Shown piece by piece: positions 46,489-60,100 of a stretch of DNA of 64,000 nucleotides. Both the position numbers and the translations under genes were made by a program. Origin of the DNA: Spinellus fusiger (lineage: Eukaryota; Mucoromycota; Mucoromycetes; Mucorales; Phycomycetaceae); contig JALLLS010000028.1 of the NCBI GenBank assembly GCA_025094145.1, positions 186,001-250,000 on the forward strand, read 5' to 3'. The notes beneath the pieces were generated by a model that ran no database searches, had not been told where the DNA came from, and worked only from the letters and a program-made list of their open reading frames with translations. Every line of letters begins with the position of its first letter. Position 1 is the stretch's first letter.

Positions 46489-48600
46489 GTTAATTATTCT
46501 CTTTCTCTCTCTCTTCCAAAGTCTGGGGAAGATTTAACAGTCTCTGTCGCATGATATTCTTTCTATATTCAGTCCATAATGAGGACTACTATGTTGAACA
46601 TGCGAACAATGTCAGCGTTTGACCAGTTACTTAATATTGACTTGTGCTCAATGACAGAGCAATCATCGATGCTGATCAATTTATTCATACTTATCAGGGG
46701 GTCTTGATGAATACATTGGTAATGAAAAAAATAGGAAAAGGATGACAAAAAAAGTTCATGATAAAAATAAAGAGCAATAGTGGATACATATATCTGGTTA
46801 GAAAAATTAATTATGAAGTTGAAATGTATTATTGTTTCCTGCCCCTAAGTTCAAGGCATTATTAGTCAATCTCTTAATGAGCAATTTTCGATAAAAATCC
46901 ATTTTTGTAAATTATGTATTAACTTTCTGCTATTCCTAAGAAATGAAATCTTTCTATCCTTTTGTGCACCAATTCCTGAAGAGGTAATTGCGTATGTGTG
47001 TAGCCTTGGCTCTATAAAAAGGCACCTATTATATCTTCTTAGACCCCGACTAAAGGATATTTAAAAAGGCAGATAAATCTCTCAGTGTTTATGCTTATGT
47101 TTATGCTTATAAATGTCTATATATTTGTTTGTTTATACATGGAATTGTTTGTTTATAATTATGTACGTAAGTACATACGTGTGTGTACTTAATTGTTTGT
47201 ATGTATTTTTATATGTGTGCTTATGCGTATATTTATATGCTTATTCACTTTCCCATTTGTCTGCTTCCACACCTGCCTACTTCCACACTTGTTCATTTCT
47301 ACGTGCCAATAAAAAATTAAACGGTCATACTAAATTCAAAATTTAATATTTCCTCAATCGGCAATTCTAGAGAACTCAACGGTGGTCCAAATGAATGCAA
47401 GTTGATATTTAAGTATATAAACAATTATTTATGTCAACAAAGCATCATGATATCCACTTAAGAAAAAACAATAATGTGCTTACTTTATATTTCTATATAT
47501 GTTATAGTTTATCTACTCAGTGATTTACATACTTGTTCAAAGAACATGGATTTAAAGTCTCATGTGCAGTCATTAGATTAGTAAAAAGTCATGAGTATAA
47601 CCTATTGCGTGAATGAAGTATTTCTTCCTTCTTATTTTGTATATATGGCCATTAAACTCAAATTGCACTACCACAAGTGTTAAGAGAATAAACAAATTAA
47701 ACAAATTAAATAATAAAGGTAAATACTATTCCGAGTATAGTAATTTTGATGAGTGCCTAAAGACCAAAAGTGGAGAAGTACAGAATAAGAGAGTTCTTAT
47801 TATTCCTATTCCTATTCTCATTCTCATTCTCATTCTCATTCCTATTCCTATTCCTATTCCTATTCCTATTCCTATTCCTGTTCCTATTTTTATTTTTATT
47901 TTTACTTTTATTTTTACTTTTACTTTTATTCCTATTCCTATTTCTTATTATTATATTATATTATTATAAAATAATAAAAATAATAATAAAAATAATAAAA
48001 ATAATAATGGAACCAGTAAGAGGTGTTGATGTTTTGCATAATATCTATTCGATGAGAAATAAATGCCAAGTATTTTATGCTCACTCTACATGGATTCAAG
48101 TTTACACCTAATAAACTGCAGGACTAGCTATAGGTCAGAAAAAAGTCTCAAAGACACCAAGTGACTTAGTGTTTGGAAAATGCACTATCCATGCATTGCT
48201 AGTAGCTCATTTGTTTGCTCTGCTATCCAAACGTTCTTTACTTTAATTTCTCCGCTTCCAATACGGAGAGAATGAATGGAAAAATACAATGAAATTCAAT
48301 AGTAGTAACATGTAATTTATGTTTAGATGCAATAGGAAACTTTTATTTACATAACATAGGCAATAGGTATCTTTTCAGACTCTGCACAAAAAAAAGAATG
48401 AACTTTACGAAAGCAAAGAATAAAAATGGCTTGAAATAGTAAGGGTCAATGAAGATAAAAAAAAAGGACCAACTAAAATGTGAATGCGTATAATTGCGGA
48501 CAGAAGATGTGAGACAATGAGAATATGTGAATGTGAGACGATGATTGATAAAGAAAAAGGTGTAGGAGAAGAAGAAAGAAAATGTTGAAAGAAAAGAGAA
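46489..48600. other. Spacer between the TIR unit and the C2H2 gene
   Basis: No gene recognised. It holds a pyrimidine-rich tandem array (47800-47945), a run of AAT repeats just after it and a TA/TG-rich stretch near 47090-47260. The 3' UTR of the C2H2 gene should be at its right edge. Confidence 0.4.
47800..47945 (+). repeat. 6-bp tandem array (cctatt / tcattc variants)
   Basis: About 24 hexamer units in blocks: cctatt, then ctcatt, then cctatt again, then tttatt/tttact variants. Because the unit is a multiple of three, long Ile-Pro or Leu-Phe open stretches appear by chance in this region. Confidence 0.9.
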
Positions 48601-48659
48601 ATAAATAAATCCAACAGTCTATTCTCTAGAGCAGAAAACCAAAGTCAGTGGCAAGGAGC

Positions 48660-49712
48660 TTATAAGTAAGAGGTATGAGCACTGCCGGCAGAGCTTTCTG
48701 AAGAGGAGGAACCGCGACGTATTGCGGCCATATTGGACTTGTCTTTGCCAGTGTGTCTGTGAATTCGGATGTGCTGGTTAAGGTTATCAGACCGAGAGAA
48801 TTTCTTTGAGCAGGCGGCATATGGGCATCCAAAGGGTTTCTCCAGTGTATGAATAGAGCGGTCGTGGCGCTTAAGATGTTCTGATCGTTTAAAGGCTTTA
48901 CCACATCCAATATACTTGCATTGGAAGGACTTGTCCTCATCAGTTGTAGTATCATGAGCTGAGCGTCTGCCACGAGATCTGTTCTGTGACTTAGTAACAC
49001 GTCCTGTCTTGGGCTTAGATTTCTCTTTTGCGATTTTCTTTGGCTTGCAGGTCTTGGAGACAGTAGGTGACATGAACATTTCGGGGCTAGCAGCTGACTC
49101 TCCAAATGAGAGATCAAAATCATGATGGTCTTCTGCAGGTGGTGTATACATTGCTGCAGATCTCATTGTTGAAACATCCAGAGCAGTCAACATTGGTACA
49201 CAGGAAGACATCATGTCATTGTTGGCAGACATAAAGAGAGGTGAGAAGTTGTAGTTGACGGGTTGTGGTGGGTAGGACAGTGAGTAAGTGTTTCCAAAGT
49301 GGGGTATCGAGTTGGGAACAGAAAGGGCCTGAGGATAGCCATAAGATGATAGGGTTTGAAAAGCAGATGTTTTAGAGAACATGGCTTCATCAGAGAGATT
49401 GGGTGTGGTTGAGATGGGAAAAGGAGACTCAGTCATAGGAGTAGCCAAGTAAGAGCCATAAGTATAATCAAGCAAAGGGTTGACCTTGGTATCATCGAAC
49501 TCGTGCATTGAATCAACATAGCCATTGACAGGCGAAGGAGTTTGCTGCTCAAAGTCTGACAGACTTGCATCACTTTGGCTCGACAAGAACCCAGCATAAC
49601 TAAAGCGACGCTGGTTCTGGTAGTAGGCATCTTCTCTCTGAGCATTTTTATCACAAGAAAAGGCTCTCTCAGAGTCAAAGGAGTAGTTAATAGGTGTGTA
49701 TTCGTAGTTCAT
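48660..49712 (-). CDS. Two-finger C2H2 transcription factor, Msn2/4-like fingers
   Basis: A single exon of 350 residues. The N-terminal 240 residues are low-complexity, rich in Ser, Tyr, Pro and Asn. A basic linker ([16 protein letters not shown], likely NLS) precedes two C-terminal zinc fingers: [19 protein letters not shown] and [19 protein letters not shown], joined by TLEKPF. The contact helices RSEHLKR and RSDNLNQ are almost those of yeast Msn2/Msn4, which bind the stress element AGGGG. The finger type and C-terminal position fit that family, though here both cysteine pairs are spaced by four, and orthology is not claimed. A tttttag just upstream (49725-49735 region) may be the acceptor of a 5' UTR intron. 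Confidence 0.88.
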   Translation of the reverse strand: MNYEYTPINYSFDSERAFSCDKNAQREDAYYQNQRRFSYAGFLSSQSDASLSDFEQQTPSPVNGYVDSMHEFDDTKVNPLLDYTYGSYLATPMTESPFPISTTPNLSDEAMFSKTSAFQTLSSYGYPQALSVPNSIPHFGNTYSLSYPPQPVNYNFSPLFMSANNDMMSSCVPMLTALDVSTMRSAAMYTPPAEDHHDFDLSFGESAASPEMFMSPTVSKTCKPKKIAKEKSKPKTGRVTKSQNRSRGRRSAHDTTTDEDKSFQCKYIGCGKAFKRSEHLKRHDRSIHTLEKPFGCPYAACSKKFSRSDNLNQHIRIHRHTGKDKSNMAAIRRGSSSSESSAGSAHTSYL

Positions 49713-51285
49713 GTTGAAGGATAAAGCTAAAAGAGAAAGGAAAAAGACTTGTTATTTATATGTTCAAAGTGCTTCTCGTTGGCCCGTGATCTTTGTGCCT
49801 CTCCCCTTGTGGTTACACATCTTCCTACCTACCTGTTCACAAAGAGACAAAAAGGCAACTGTAGTATGACGGGGATCGAATAGTGAAGCAATAATAAACA
49901 AATAGACTTTCTTTGTCAATAAAATAAAGAAAATATAAACAAACACCAAACTTCTTGAAATGAGAATAGATAGAAGTGTTCCTTTCTTTTTTTTTTTTAA
50001 AAAAAAAACAAAACAAAACAAAAAGAAATTCAAGACAAGTAAAACAACTGAATGAAATTGAAGAACAAGAAAACAGAGATATTATATAGAAGAAATAAAC
50101 CCAGCGTGCCTGTTATGCTTTCTAGGAAAAACGCCTTGCAGCAACTTGCATCAGAAGTGAATCTCTTTTTTCGGAATAGAATCATTTTGTTTGTTGATAG
50201 AATCTAATTTGAAATGAGAGAAGGTTTGGATAACAAGCATGGTTAACCTTTTTTAGGCTTATTTTGAGCTTGTTCTATTTTAGACTGAAATTTTTGCTTC
50301 TTTGTAGGTGCCTTATTCTTCTCAAGTTCATTTTGACCATGCGATGAACGCTTGACTTTTTACTCATTCTACATGCTTCGGAAACCGATTTTCGTAGGAC
50401 AGTGGGTGGTTGCCAGGAAGTAAAGCGGGTGTACGCTGTGGTGATATCCGATCTCGATCAGCTATCTGCCGCAACCTTAAAAAACAACAACAAAGAAAAC
50501 ACCGGCTACTAGTTTCCGTTTGTCATTCAACACAGTATCTTACAAGTAACCCTTGGAGAGTTTTCTATTCATTCGACACATCAGTCATTATAAAAGATAT
50601 TCTTAATTCAGGTATAAAAAAATACGTCCTGCATGGATTGTCAATAAGGCATGGCAGGATGTGTGTTATGCATGCCAGTATGGCATGGTCGTACATAGCC
50701 TAATCCGTGTGACGTGTGAGGGAACCCCTATAATGGGTTTTGACGAGTTGTAATCCTGCAGTTGGACGATCTTTAAATCAGCCTTGACGAAAGCATTGAC
50801 CAGAACCACCACACTTCTTCCAAAGGATGGACTACTTAACAGAAATTCACGTGGAAAAGGTTCGAATCGATTGACAGAATGATAAATTCTCGATTTACTA
50901 AGCAGATTTGTTGACGCATACAAGTGCATACTTACTGCAGGAAGTGTCTAGTCTTTTGACGGGGCCACAAGGGGAAAAAAGCCAATCAAGGGCAAGGGCA
51001 AGTCAACCAGGGCAAGGGGTTAAGGAGTTGACGACTACTTATCAAGCCTTTACCCTACAGGAGATAGTGGAGAGGCTCTAGATCTTATCAGAAGCTTTCC
51101 TCAGAGGGTTCCCATGCTAGTGACTTGCTTTCTATCGTGCACACAGACCAGCTCATCTATTATTGGCCTTATGGACATATACTATTTTGCATTTATTTTT
51201 TATGCATGCACGCATATTGATTGCTCTTTACATCTTGACTTTATTTACAAGAAGTAATAATAAGCATCAGCATTATAGTTATTGA
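49713..51285. other. Promoter side of the C2H2 gene and spacer
   Basis: A poly-T/poly-A stretch is at 49981-50010. On the minus strand, 50360-50249 has an open end reading QNELEKNKAPTKKQKF and KPKKG with a stop at 50249; its composition is protein-like but the preceding stop and lack of a clear start keep it from being called. Other short open stretches (50410-50703 plus, 50666-50929 minus) are unrecognised. Confidence 0.35.
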
Positions 51286-53684
51286 TCATGTTTGGGTATC
51301 TTCTTCACTAGAATAGTGGCTCACACTAGGAACGCGTGCCTGAGAAAGGCGACTGGGTTGGTGGCTACCATAGTTACCGATGCTCCGAACGGAACCATGG
51401 TGATGGTCTCCATGGTTACCTTCTTCTTCATGATGACCGTGTCTTGCATCGAGAAGTCCTTCTTGTTCATTGTCTTTGTTGTCTATAGATGGCTTACGGA
51501 AGAGTCCGATTACAAATCCAGCAACAAATATGGCCAAGAAAGCCCAGTGGGTATAGTAGTAGAGTAGACTAAGGGAAGGTGTGTTAATGAGCATGCGATC
51601 CATCAATGTTGAAGTGACTGTGGGAGTACAAATATCTGCAAAATATAATAAAATCCAAATTGAGCCATTCTACTTTCAGTCATTCTATTTACCAGTCGGT
51701 CCGTAGATATCACAAGGCACAATTAGATCAGCCTGATCACTACAGTCTCGTAGTTCTCCATCAACAGAGTTACACTGAAATAAACAAAGTCTCATCAGTG
51801 ATGATCTTTCCACAATGAATCCAAACCCACATAGACTTGGTTTCCAAAATGAGCATAGCCAGGTGCAACAAAAGAGACGATAGAGTAGTTGAGTGCCAGG
51901 AGTCCAAGGCTAAGCAGCATAGAACTGAACAACAGACCCTGAGGTGCTGTGGCTCCCCTTCGAATTCTGTAAAGAGTGACCCATAAAATGCGTACGCCAA
52001 TGTTCACGACTCCAAACATCGTCGCCATTAGAAAATAGACAATCAAACCAACCATGAAAATGTAGTCCAATGGGAATGCCTAATACTCGTGTCAGTAACA
52101 CGACCGCCACCTCATGACCAAGTTAGAATACCCTTTGAAGGCCTTCAAGAATAGAGTTCATAGGATGAAAGAGACCTGCTTGACCAATAATGTAACCGCA
52201 TTGGGGGCCACAAATAGAGTAAATCAATTTATCGATACTAACAATTAATATAAAACCAAGCCTAAACTTCACTTACAGCGCAATAAAGATGGAAATCATA
52301 ACAATAAAAGTAACAAACAAAACAAATACACCAATAGCAGCCTAAGAATAAGTAGATAAGCAACCTAATTCTTTTTAATTCTCTTCTTGACTTACCTCAA
52401 AAGGCTTGAGAAAATGCAGCACTCTTTCTTTGAGTGCCTTGCTGTCTTGTTCCAACTCTTCAAGACGATGTACAAGCATTCTGAAATAGGTATAGACCAA
52501 ACTTGTCAAATAACAAAGCAGGGTCCAAGTAGTATTGAAAGCATTACCTTTCCTCATCTTCTAAACTTTTTAACCTTCTATCATCTCGTTCTTTGATGGA
52601 ATTCTCTCCTGTGTATTTTGCTTGGATCTCACACTGATGCTCTCGAGCCAATTCCAATTGGTGGGCAAGTCGTTCGTGCTCGGCATCCATCCGTGTCCGG
52701 CCATTGAGGAGATTCAATGGCAAGATGGAGAGCCCAGGTGCCTGCATACATTAAAAAAAAACAATGAGATCTCATGCACAGAAGAAATCCAGCTATCTGA
52801 CTACGCACTGTATAGCCCACAAAAACTGCCATGCCAACAAGGTAAACACATGCAATAACAAATGAAATGGCCTTTTCTCCATCTATTATTGGTCAGAATC
52901 ATCTTTTTCTTTTTTCTTTCTTTCTTATACTTACGGCTTTCATTTAATAGATGGTTAAACCAGTCTAGCTCAATGTAAGGCGGTAATTCTGTCGGTCTAC
53001 CAAACAAACCAACCAGGAAAAGAAGGCCAGCAAGGATACCAAACCCAACCGTAGATCGGAGAGCAGTCAATGCGTGTTGCCTGTCGTCCTGATCTTCACT
53101 GTACTCCGTGTAGTAATAATAAGCAAAGGGCACAAGGAAAAAACTAAAAAGCCCTATAAGACTATAGAGACCTTTATGCAGCCAAATATCACTCAGTTAA
53201 CATCTACTCGTGTGTGTGTGTGTGTAGGTGCATTTGTGCATCACCCTATTCTATTATTTGTGGTGTATTGTTCAAGGGTGTATAAGCTATCCTAGTTCTA
53301 AAGTAGTTCTAAAACGCTTCTAAAAGGGTTCTATGATTTGTGTTTACCATAATAGACTGCTTGAGTGGTCAGAGTCATCCAAAATATAGTACTCTCGTCT
53401 GCCCAATCCTTCTTTAACCCAGTACTACTATCCACAGTGGACGACACTAAGAATACGTCCATTGGTAGAATAGCAACTGTACTTAGAGTAGTGCCTAGGG
53501 CCATAATACTAATAATGGTTGCTAAAGGTTCCACCCGGTGTTTGTCCTGGTAGAAACGGATAAAGACCGCGCTCAATAGAAACATGCCCTGTTATAGTGT
53601 TTAAGTCATCAATACATCATGCAGTGGCATTACCCCCGAGACAAGTGCATAGGCTGTCCAGGCTATTCCAACAGCAGCAGACAT
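51286..53684 (-). CDS. LMBD1-type lysosomal/vacuolar membrane protein
   Basis: Multipass protein of the LMBR1/LMBRD1 family; the human member helps export cobalamin from lysosomes, while the fungal role is unsettled. Eleven exons (53684-53634, 53588-53348, 53171-52935, 52882-52809, 52741-52548, 52480-52396, 52341-52277, 52237-52132, 52079-51831, 51774-51693, 51635-51286) close in phase to 577 residues. Visible are RFYQDKHRVEPLATIISI, ILPMDVFLVSSTVDSSTG, QAVYYGLYSLIGLFSFFLVPFAYYYYTEY-type segments, GLSILPLNLLNGRTRM, a cytoplasmic coiled coil (HERLAHQLELAREHQ ... MLVHRLEELEQDSK), four later membrane helices and a His-rich, acidic C-terminus. Family recognition is firm; the transport substrate is not known from sequence. 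Confidence 0.9.
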
Positions 53685-54180
53685 TGTTTATTTTAATTAG
53701 TGAGCAATACGACACACGGTTATAGACAAACAAAAAGAATTTTCTGTATGCCGGTGTATGTGCCTTTGTGCTTTTGTGTTTTTATGTTTTTGTTCTTTTG
53801 TTTTTTGTGTGCGTTTCTGTATGATTTTTTATGCGTATGGACTTCTTTGTAGGTTTTTTGTGTGTATTTGTGTGTATTTGTGTATGTTTGTGTGTGTTTG
53901 TGTGTGTTTGTGTGTTTGCTTATGTGCTTGTGTCTGTATTTGTGTGTGTATGTTAATATGTATATGTTTATTAAACTCTACTTTCAATCTCAACTTTCAT
54001 GATGTCATGACAATCAACTTCTTTTGTTTCCATAGTAACAAACAGGCACCTATTCTTCTTCTATTATCCATACATGTACTGCCATGACTTGTTTATATTT
54101 CTATCTTATCTTATTTTATTTTTAATTATTACCATTTTTCAATAATAATTGTTAAAATACAAAACAATAATAAAAATAAC
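53685..54180. other. Spacer with GT-rich tract
   Basis: Lies between the 3' end of DOP1 and the start of the LMBD1 gene. 53745-53965 is a run of tgtgtttgtgtg-type sequence. No gene. Confidence 0.5.
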
Positions 54181-57100
54181 TTAGTCACTGTCAATATCTC
54201 CTAAAAGATCATTATGTAAAAGACTTTCTATAAAAGGCATATCTGGTTTTGCCAGAGTAAAAGAAGACTGGTAAACATAGAGGCCAATGTGTTCTATGAA
54301 AAAGCCGAGTTGTCGGATACTAGTGACACTATGCATAGTAAGCATGGGTCGCTTGAGTTCGCCCAATGAAGGTACGGAAGATGTAAATTCCTCCAAGGTA
54401 TCAGAAGCATTATCCTAGATATTTAGTTCTTTTGACATACATTCTCATCTTCTTACTGTACAAGGACTGCCTTCCACTAATTTCTCACAAAGTCTCTCCA
54501 TTATGGGAACAGGCCCATGCAAAGAGGTCTTCAATACTGCTTCTACTGTATCACGAATAAATATCCACTGATATCTATAGGAGATAAATGAGCCAATGTA
54601 AAGCATAACCATTAAATACTCACATTTGAAATGCATCTGTCTCTAGCGCACATAGCAAATCCAAGAACTTGCAACCTGCGAATCCAATCTGAGCCTCATC
54701 AGGTCGGTCGCTATTTGTGTTGTACAGGAACGTATCAAACAGTCGCATCTAGAAGTAGAAAATGAATAAAACTAACAGTTAACCTAAATACTCACTAATT
54801 CAGTAATAAGCACAGGCCAGAAGTTGAGGAGATGTTTCTGGGAAAACCGAATAAGCATGACTCTCAAAAAGAGATATATTTCAACGTGAATCATCTCTGC
54901 ATGTTCTAGTTTTAATAGCTCCACAATCTTTTCTTGAAGAAGAGGAAGTTGTGGCACATACTGATCAGAAGAACCACAAAAAATAACATAGGAGATTCTC
55001 CGAAGATTTAGTCCTCGGTTAAGGGTTTCCTGGTCTTTGTTGGTGAAGAAAGCCGTCGAGGGTGTGGTAGTAATACGACCCATCAACTCAGAGAACCTCT
55101 CTTTTTCTAATGAAAACACTGTCTGGATAATTGTCCGCCATTTCTTAGAAGTAGAGGTACTCATACAAAAGAATCGGTTATCAATAAATACTTCCCATAC
55201 TTCTTTTCTCCAAGAACGATAGGTAAAGGGCATACGTGCCATTTCACAGATTTGATCAAGCACAACAGCCATCTTATTAAACCTACACATAGGTTAATAC
55301 ACTATCTTGGTGATATCCTTACCCTGTCTTTGTTCTCATAGCAGGCCCAATAACATAATAAACTAAGTTATTAAGAAGCGAATTGATTCTGTCTTGGTCA
55401 CCAATCAGCAATCTCAGGTTGGGAATAACAGAAGTAGCCAAGTAGGCATTCACTTGGATAATCATCATATCCTCGCGTGCCTTCCAACTTGCTTTTTTCT
55501 CCAGCTCAGATACATTGCTTGTCGATACATTTCTAGAAAGATCACTAGCAATAGTATCTGACAAGGACATGGCATCTGAGATGGAAGAGAATCCATCATT
55601 ATCATCATGGACATTTGAGCGTCGAAGCCAAAGACTCTGGTCAAAAGATCGACCAGCAATCAAAATACAGTAGTCTACACATCTTTGGTAAAGATCTTGA
55701 GCATCTTTACGCGTTTTCTTATCATCAAAGCCTTGGTATCTTGTCAGTATGTCCAACACAATAGTCAGAAATCGAAGCAAGCCAGGTAAAAAGGTCTTGT
55801 AGGCAGACGCTTGAGACAAATAGTCTTTTGCAAATGCATGAATCAATGGCCATAAATGAGCTAGTGGTTCAGCTGTAATAATACTGCCACAGTATATCTC
55901 AGCAAACCGCATAAGAGAAGTATCCGTACTATAGTAGACTATGAGCAAGCTGTAGAATGTTCATGTTCCTATCACTCACAGTTTTCCTAGTCTGAGAATT
56001 GTTTTTCTACGATTGTTCTGCATTCCAGGCGTTCTTTGACGAATACCATCTAAAAGAGTAGAGAAGATGTGTTGTGGCGAAATAGTAGGTGTTGCAGCTA
56101 GGATTTCAACGGCCATGAGATCAATTTGGTCAGCCAATGCCTTATTATTCATTGATGATGAATGAGTCACTGATTGTATATTGAAATCCTACCTCATATT
56201 CAAGGGCAATAGGGTTCTCCATGAAAAATACTTCTGTAAATCCTTCAATAAATTCTACAGGACAATGCTTATAGAGCTTCTGGAATATTTGTTCTAAGCG
56301 TCTCTTTGCATTCTGTGTAATAAGAGCAAATGTTTGAAGTTGGGCATCTGCACTTGTAAATATAAATCGAAGGCTATCTTCTTCTATCCCATCTATTTTT
56401 CTGTAAGTACGCCATATATCAAGTAATAGATGTAGAAAGACAGGGAGATAATACAGAATTATATCATGAGGCTATACACCCATAGTACCAGAAAGGTTAG
56501 TTTTAGTATTCTCTCTCTCTCTATTACTTGCATGTTCATTAAAGATGTGTTTCATTTCCTACCTTTTCTCCTGAACGGTTAACTTCTTCATTATAAACAA
56601 TATGTGAGAACAGTCTCAAAGTGGATTGCTCCACCAGTTTAGGAGTCAATAGCATGGTCAGATCAGTCCTTTCTGTTGGATACCAATCATCACACAAAGT
56701 ACGTTCTGTTAGACAGAACATAAGGACTTTCTCTAGCCCAACCAAGAAAACAATAAGATCTGTCTCTGGACATCCTATGACAGAGCTGTTTTCGCAAAGT
56801 GGATCGTGCTTCTCATTAGATCCTTCCCTCTCTTGGCCAAGCTGACTATGCACCATAGACTCAACTGCTTTTTGACACACCCTGAGTTGTTCGCACATAC
56901 ACATTAACACAGGGATGATAATATGACGAAATCCACCACAGAGGTGTGGTAATGTTGCAAGTATAAAATCCATCCACTGCTGCAAAAGTGGACGGTTACT
57001 TTCCATAACCAATGCATCAATAACGCATTTTACATAGAGAAAAGATGTCAAATGAACAAGGGATAGAGCTTCACTGTGTGTATGTGTCATAGTATGGCCT

Positions 57101-60100
57101 ATATTAGGTATCCGAGGAAGTATTCCTGTAGCATACTGAGCCGTCATATCTGTTGAGGCATGATCAATTGAGCGTCTTTTTCTATGAGTCCAATCAGACG
57201 CTGATGTAGGTTTAATTCCCATTGCATTGACTGCAGTTATGGCCATAGAAGAATGCAGGATGTGCATCAATTTTTGTTGAATCTCTAGATTGCCCGTGTG
57301 TATACAGAAAAGCACCTTTTTAATCACACTTTCTTGAATAAGTCGGGTTATATGCATCTCCACTGTGTCACACTTTGATAGTATGAGGTGAATTAGTTTT
57401 GCAGCATTGAGTTGAATGCTTCGTGCTGATTTTAACATTGTTTGACTCGAGGCTTCTGATGGTTCACTTTCCAGGTACCTAATGAAAATCATAAGTATAA
57501 ATTCATCTTAGGTAATAAGTCTTACCGAAGCACAATACGCACAAGCAACTCAAGGAAAGACATTGGCTCAGATTCTACAATATATACAAGTAAATATATA
57601 ATCTAAGGGTTCCTCTATTGACTCTACTATTACCCTTCAAAGAAATACCAAGAAAAGACTTTATATGATCTGAAATACTCCCAGTAATATCTACAGACTG
57701 TTGCCTGAATGCCTTTAGTACACTTGTGCCACTGTAGCCGATCAACACATTTAATGTACTGATCATATAGTCTATAGCATCCATATCAAATGGGCGCATA
57801 TAAATAAAATATTCCACAGTAGCACCATGATCTTGCCCATCTCTTAATGTCTGGTACTGATATGGTACTATCTTCTCAGCCGGCCTGAATAGAATAAAAT
57901 TATCAAGCAATCTAATCAAGAAAGGCTCTAAAAGACGTAGATAGCTTTTTGAATGACATCGAATCCATGTCTCTCCAGCACGTTTATCAATAGGCGATGT
58001 TCCCTCTTTCAACAAATCAAGTACTAGCATCACAGGTCTTGAAAAGAACAACCCTGCTTCAGAAAAATTCTCGGAGAATTCCCAAAAACAGCCAAACTTC
58101 TCAAAGTTTACTAATCGCTCTTCGTCATTTGATGTAACAAGGTAGTGGGTAATGATAGTTTCGATATGATGGGGTGAAGAAGTTTCCGTCAATAGCCAGA
58201 TAAGATCTACTGTTCTTCGGTGCAAGTAATGTAAAGAGGGCACCAAGAACCCCCACAACTATAAAACTTAATTGAGTATATTCTACTTGACTTTTTCTTC
58301 AAAAATTAAAGAAAGAATTACCTTGTCCATAATGCTCTTTAATAACTGTTTGCTTTTCATAAGGGTGTCTCCCGTAAGATAACTTCGTTTGATAAATAAG
58401 CACAGTGTGGAGAGACCAGCATCGACGCTACCAAACCCTTGACTCTCACGACAGCATTTCAAAAGAGCATATCCTGTTTCTTGTTGGATGCTATTATTCA
58501 TCCACTTAAACTGGCCATTGGTTCGCTTCACCACAAATGTCAATATGGAGCATATTCCAATCAACACACGTTCCAAGTGAGAGTTAATGTGAGTTAATGA
58601 TCGTCCATCTTTTCCTACATCTACACCCGTAGAGAGGTTCTCAGGAAGGACAATATATCCATTCACCAAATCAATAAGTAATTGGGATAGATTATTAGTG
58701 AGTTCATGAATAAGAACAGATCCACGAATAGAACCAAAAGCAGGGCGAGTAATAAGTGAAGCAATAGAATTAGGCGAAAAAGAAGAAGAAACGGACATAT
58801 CTCCTTCTTCCTCTTCTCTATCCGAGGACTGTCCTGCCTCGGTTACAATTTCTTCAAAACGAAAAGATAGACTATTTCCTCCTATACTACTGGAGTTTCG
58901 AGTATGGCGACGGCGACGCAAACCATAAAAATCTCGTGCATAGTCCAAGATGTTCATACCAGCTACAAAATTCTTCTGCTCTTGATCATTCTCTTTTTCA
59001 ATATTAGGGTTAGAGTAATCTATCGACTGATCCCGAAAGACTGATTCTGGAAGTTGTTCTAACAAAAGTTGTACCAGGCCAATGCACTCTTTTACTTGAG
59101 GAAGCATATCAATAAATGAAGGATGGGAAATAGATTCCTAAGCAATAGATAAGTAATATTCTAAATTTATATTTACCTGAAGTTTCCGTGTTAAGGCAGC
59201 AATAATCAGCGGAAGATGCATTTGCCACACTTCTTCATCTGAGAACTTGAAAGCCTTTAAAGTGAATCTCATGAGGCGCATACTCTCCAAATCACTGGGT
59301 ATGTTTGTTCCTGGTGTGGTATTTCCAAGAGCAAATGGAGCATCAGGGAAACTGGTATCAATAATCTTAAACAGTTTCATCCATATCAGATACGGCTCCA
59401 CCATTTCTAGCCACATATTAGCTGTCTGAAGTATCTATTGGAGGGATATGTTAGTCAAGACAACAATGCTTTATAGACCGTATACCTCTGTGCTATGAAT
59501 TCCACGTTGTCCATGTCCCTGAAGACTAAGAAGAGCATCAATAAAAACAATATCAACAATAGGCTGTCCTATCTCCCATTTGTCCATGAGTGAAATCAGA
59601 ATCTTGTAAGGCTTTTGAGTATCTGCTACAAATCCACTCTGAATAAGCTGGTTGTCGTGCGAGGTAGAAAGTAATCCTCGTATAGCCTGTGTAGCTGCTT
59701 TTTCAGTGAATGCATAAAAGTAGCCTAGTTGTGTTTGTGAGGATGTCTCGGGGCCCAAGACCCAAGCATAAAGTCTTCGATTGAGTGACATGTCTTTTCT
59801 TAAAACAATGGCGAGTGCTGAGCGTATTAAAAGTACAAGATCTTCATGAGGAATTGTTCTTTATTGTTTTTAGACAAAATAGCAAGACGGTTTAGAGGGC
59901 AGCTTACCTGTTTTTAAGTGAAATATTTTGGACAAGCAATTCAAGCATGCTCCGTTGTACCAATAGTTGCTGATCGTTAAGGGTAGCAGAAAAGGCCCGT
60001 GTCATCAGCCGAACATTTTCAGCATCCCCCAATACAATGCATACATCTACACACATACACAGAGAAGAAGAAATGAATTTTCTGTGTATCTTGGCATCTT

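Noticed and set aside
47613..48111. Open stretches of over 100 codons rich in Ile-Pro or Leu-Phe
   Set aside because: They are produced by the hexamer tandem array, whose unit is a multiple of three. No start context or splice pattern and no non-repeat domain.
50780..50890. ggttcgaatc near 50863, a possible tRNA B box
   Set aside because: The flanking bases do not form a T-arm stem, there is no A box at the right distance upstream and no acceptor stem.
53758..54087. 109-codon Cys/Val-rich open stretch
   Set aside because: Entirely a reading of the GT-rich low-complexity tract between two genes.
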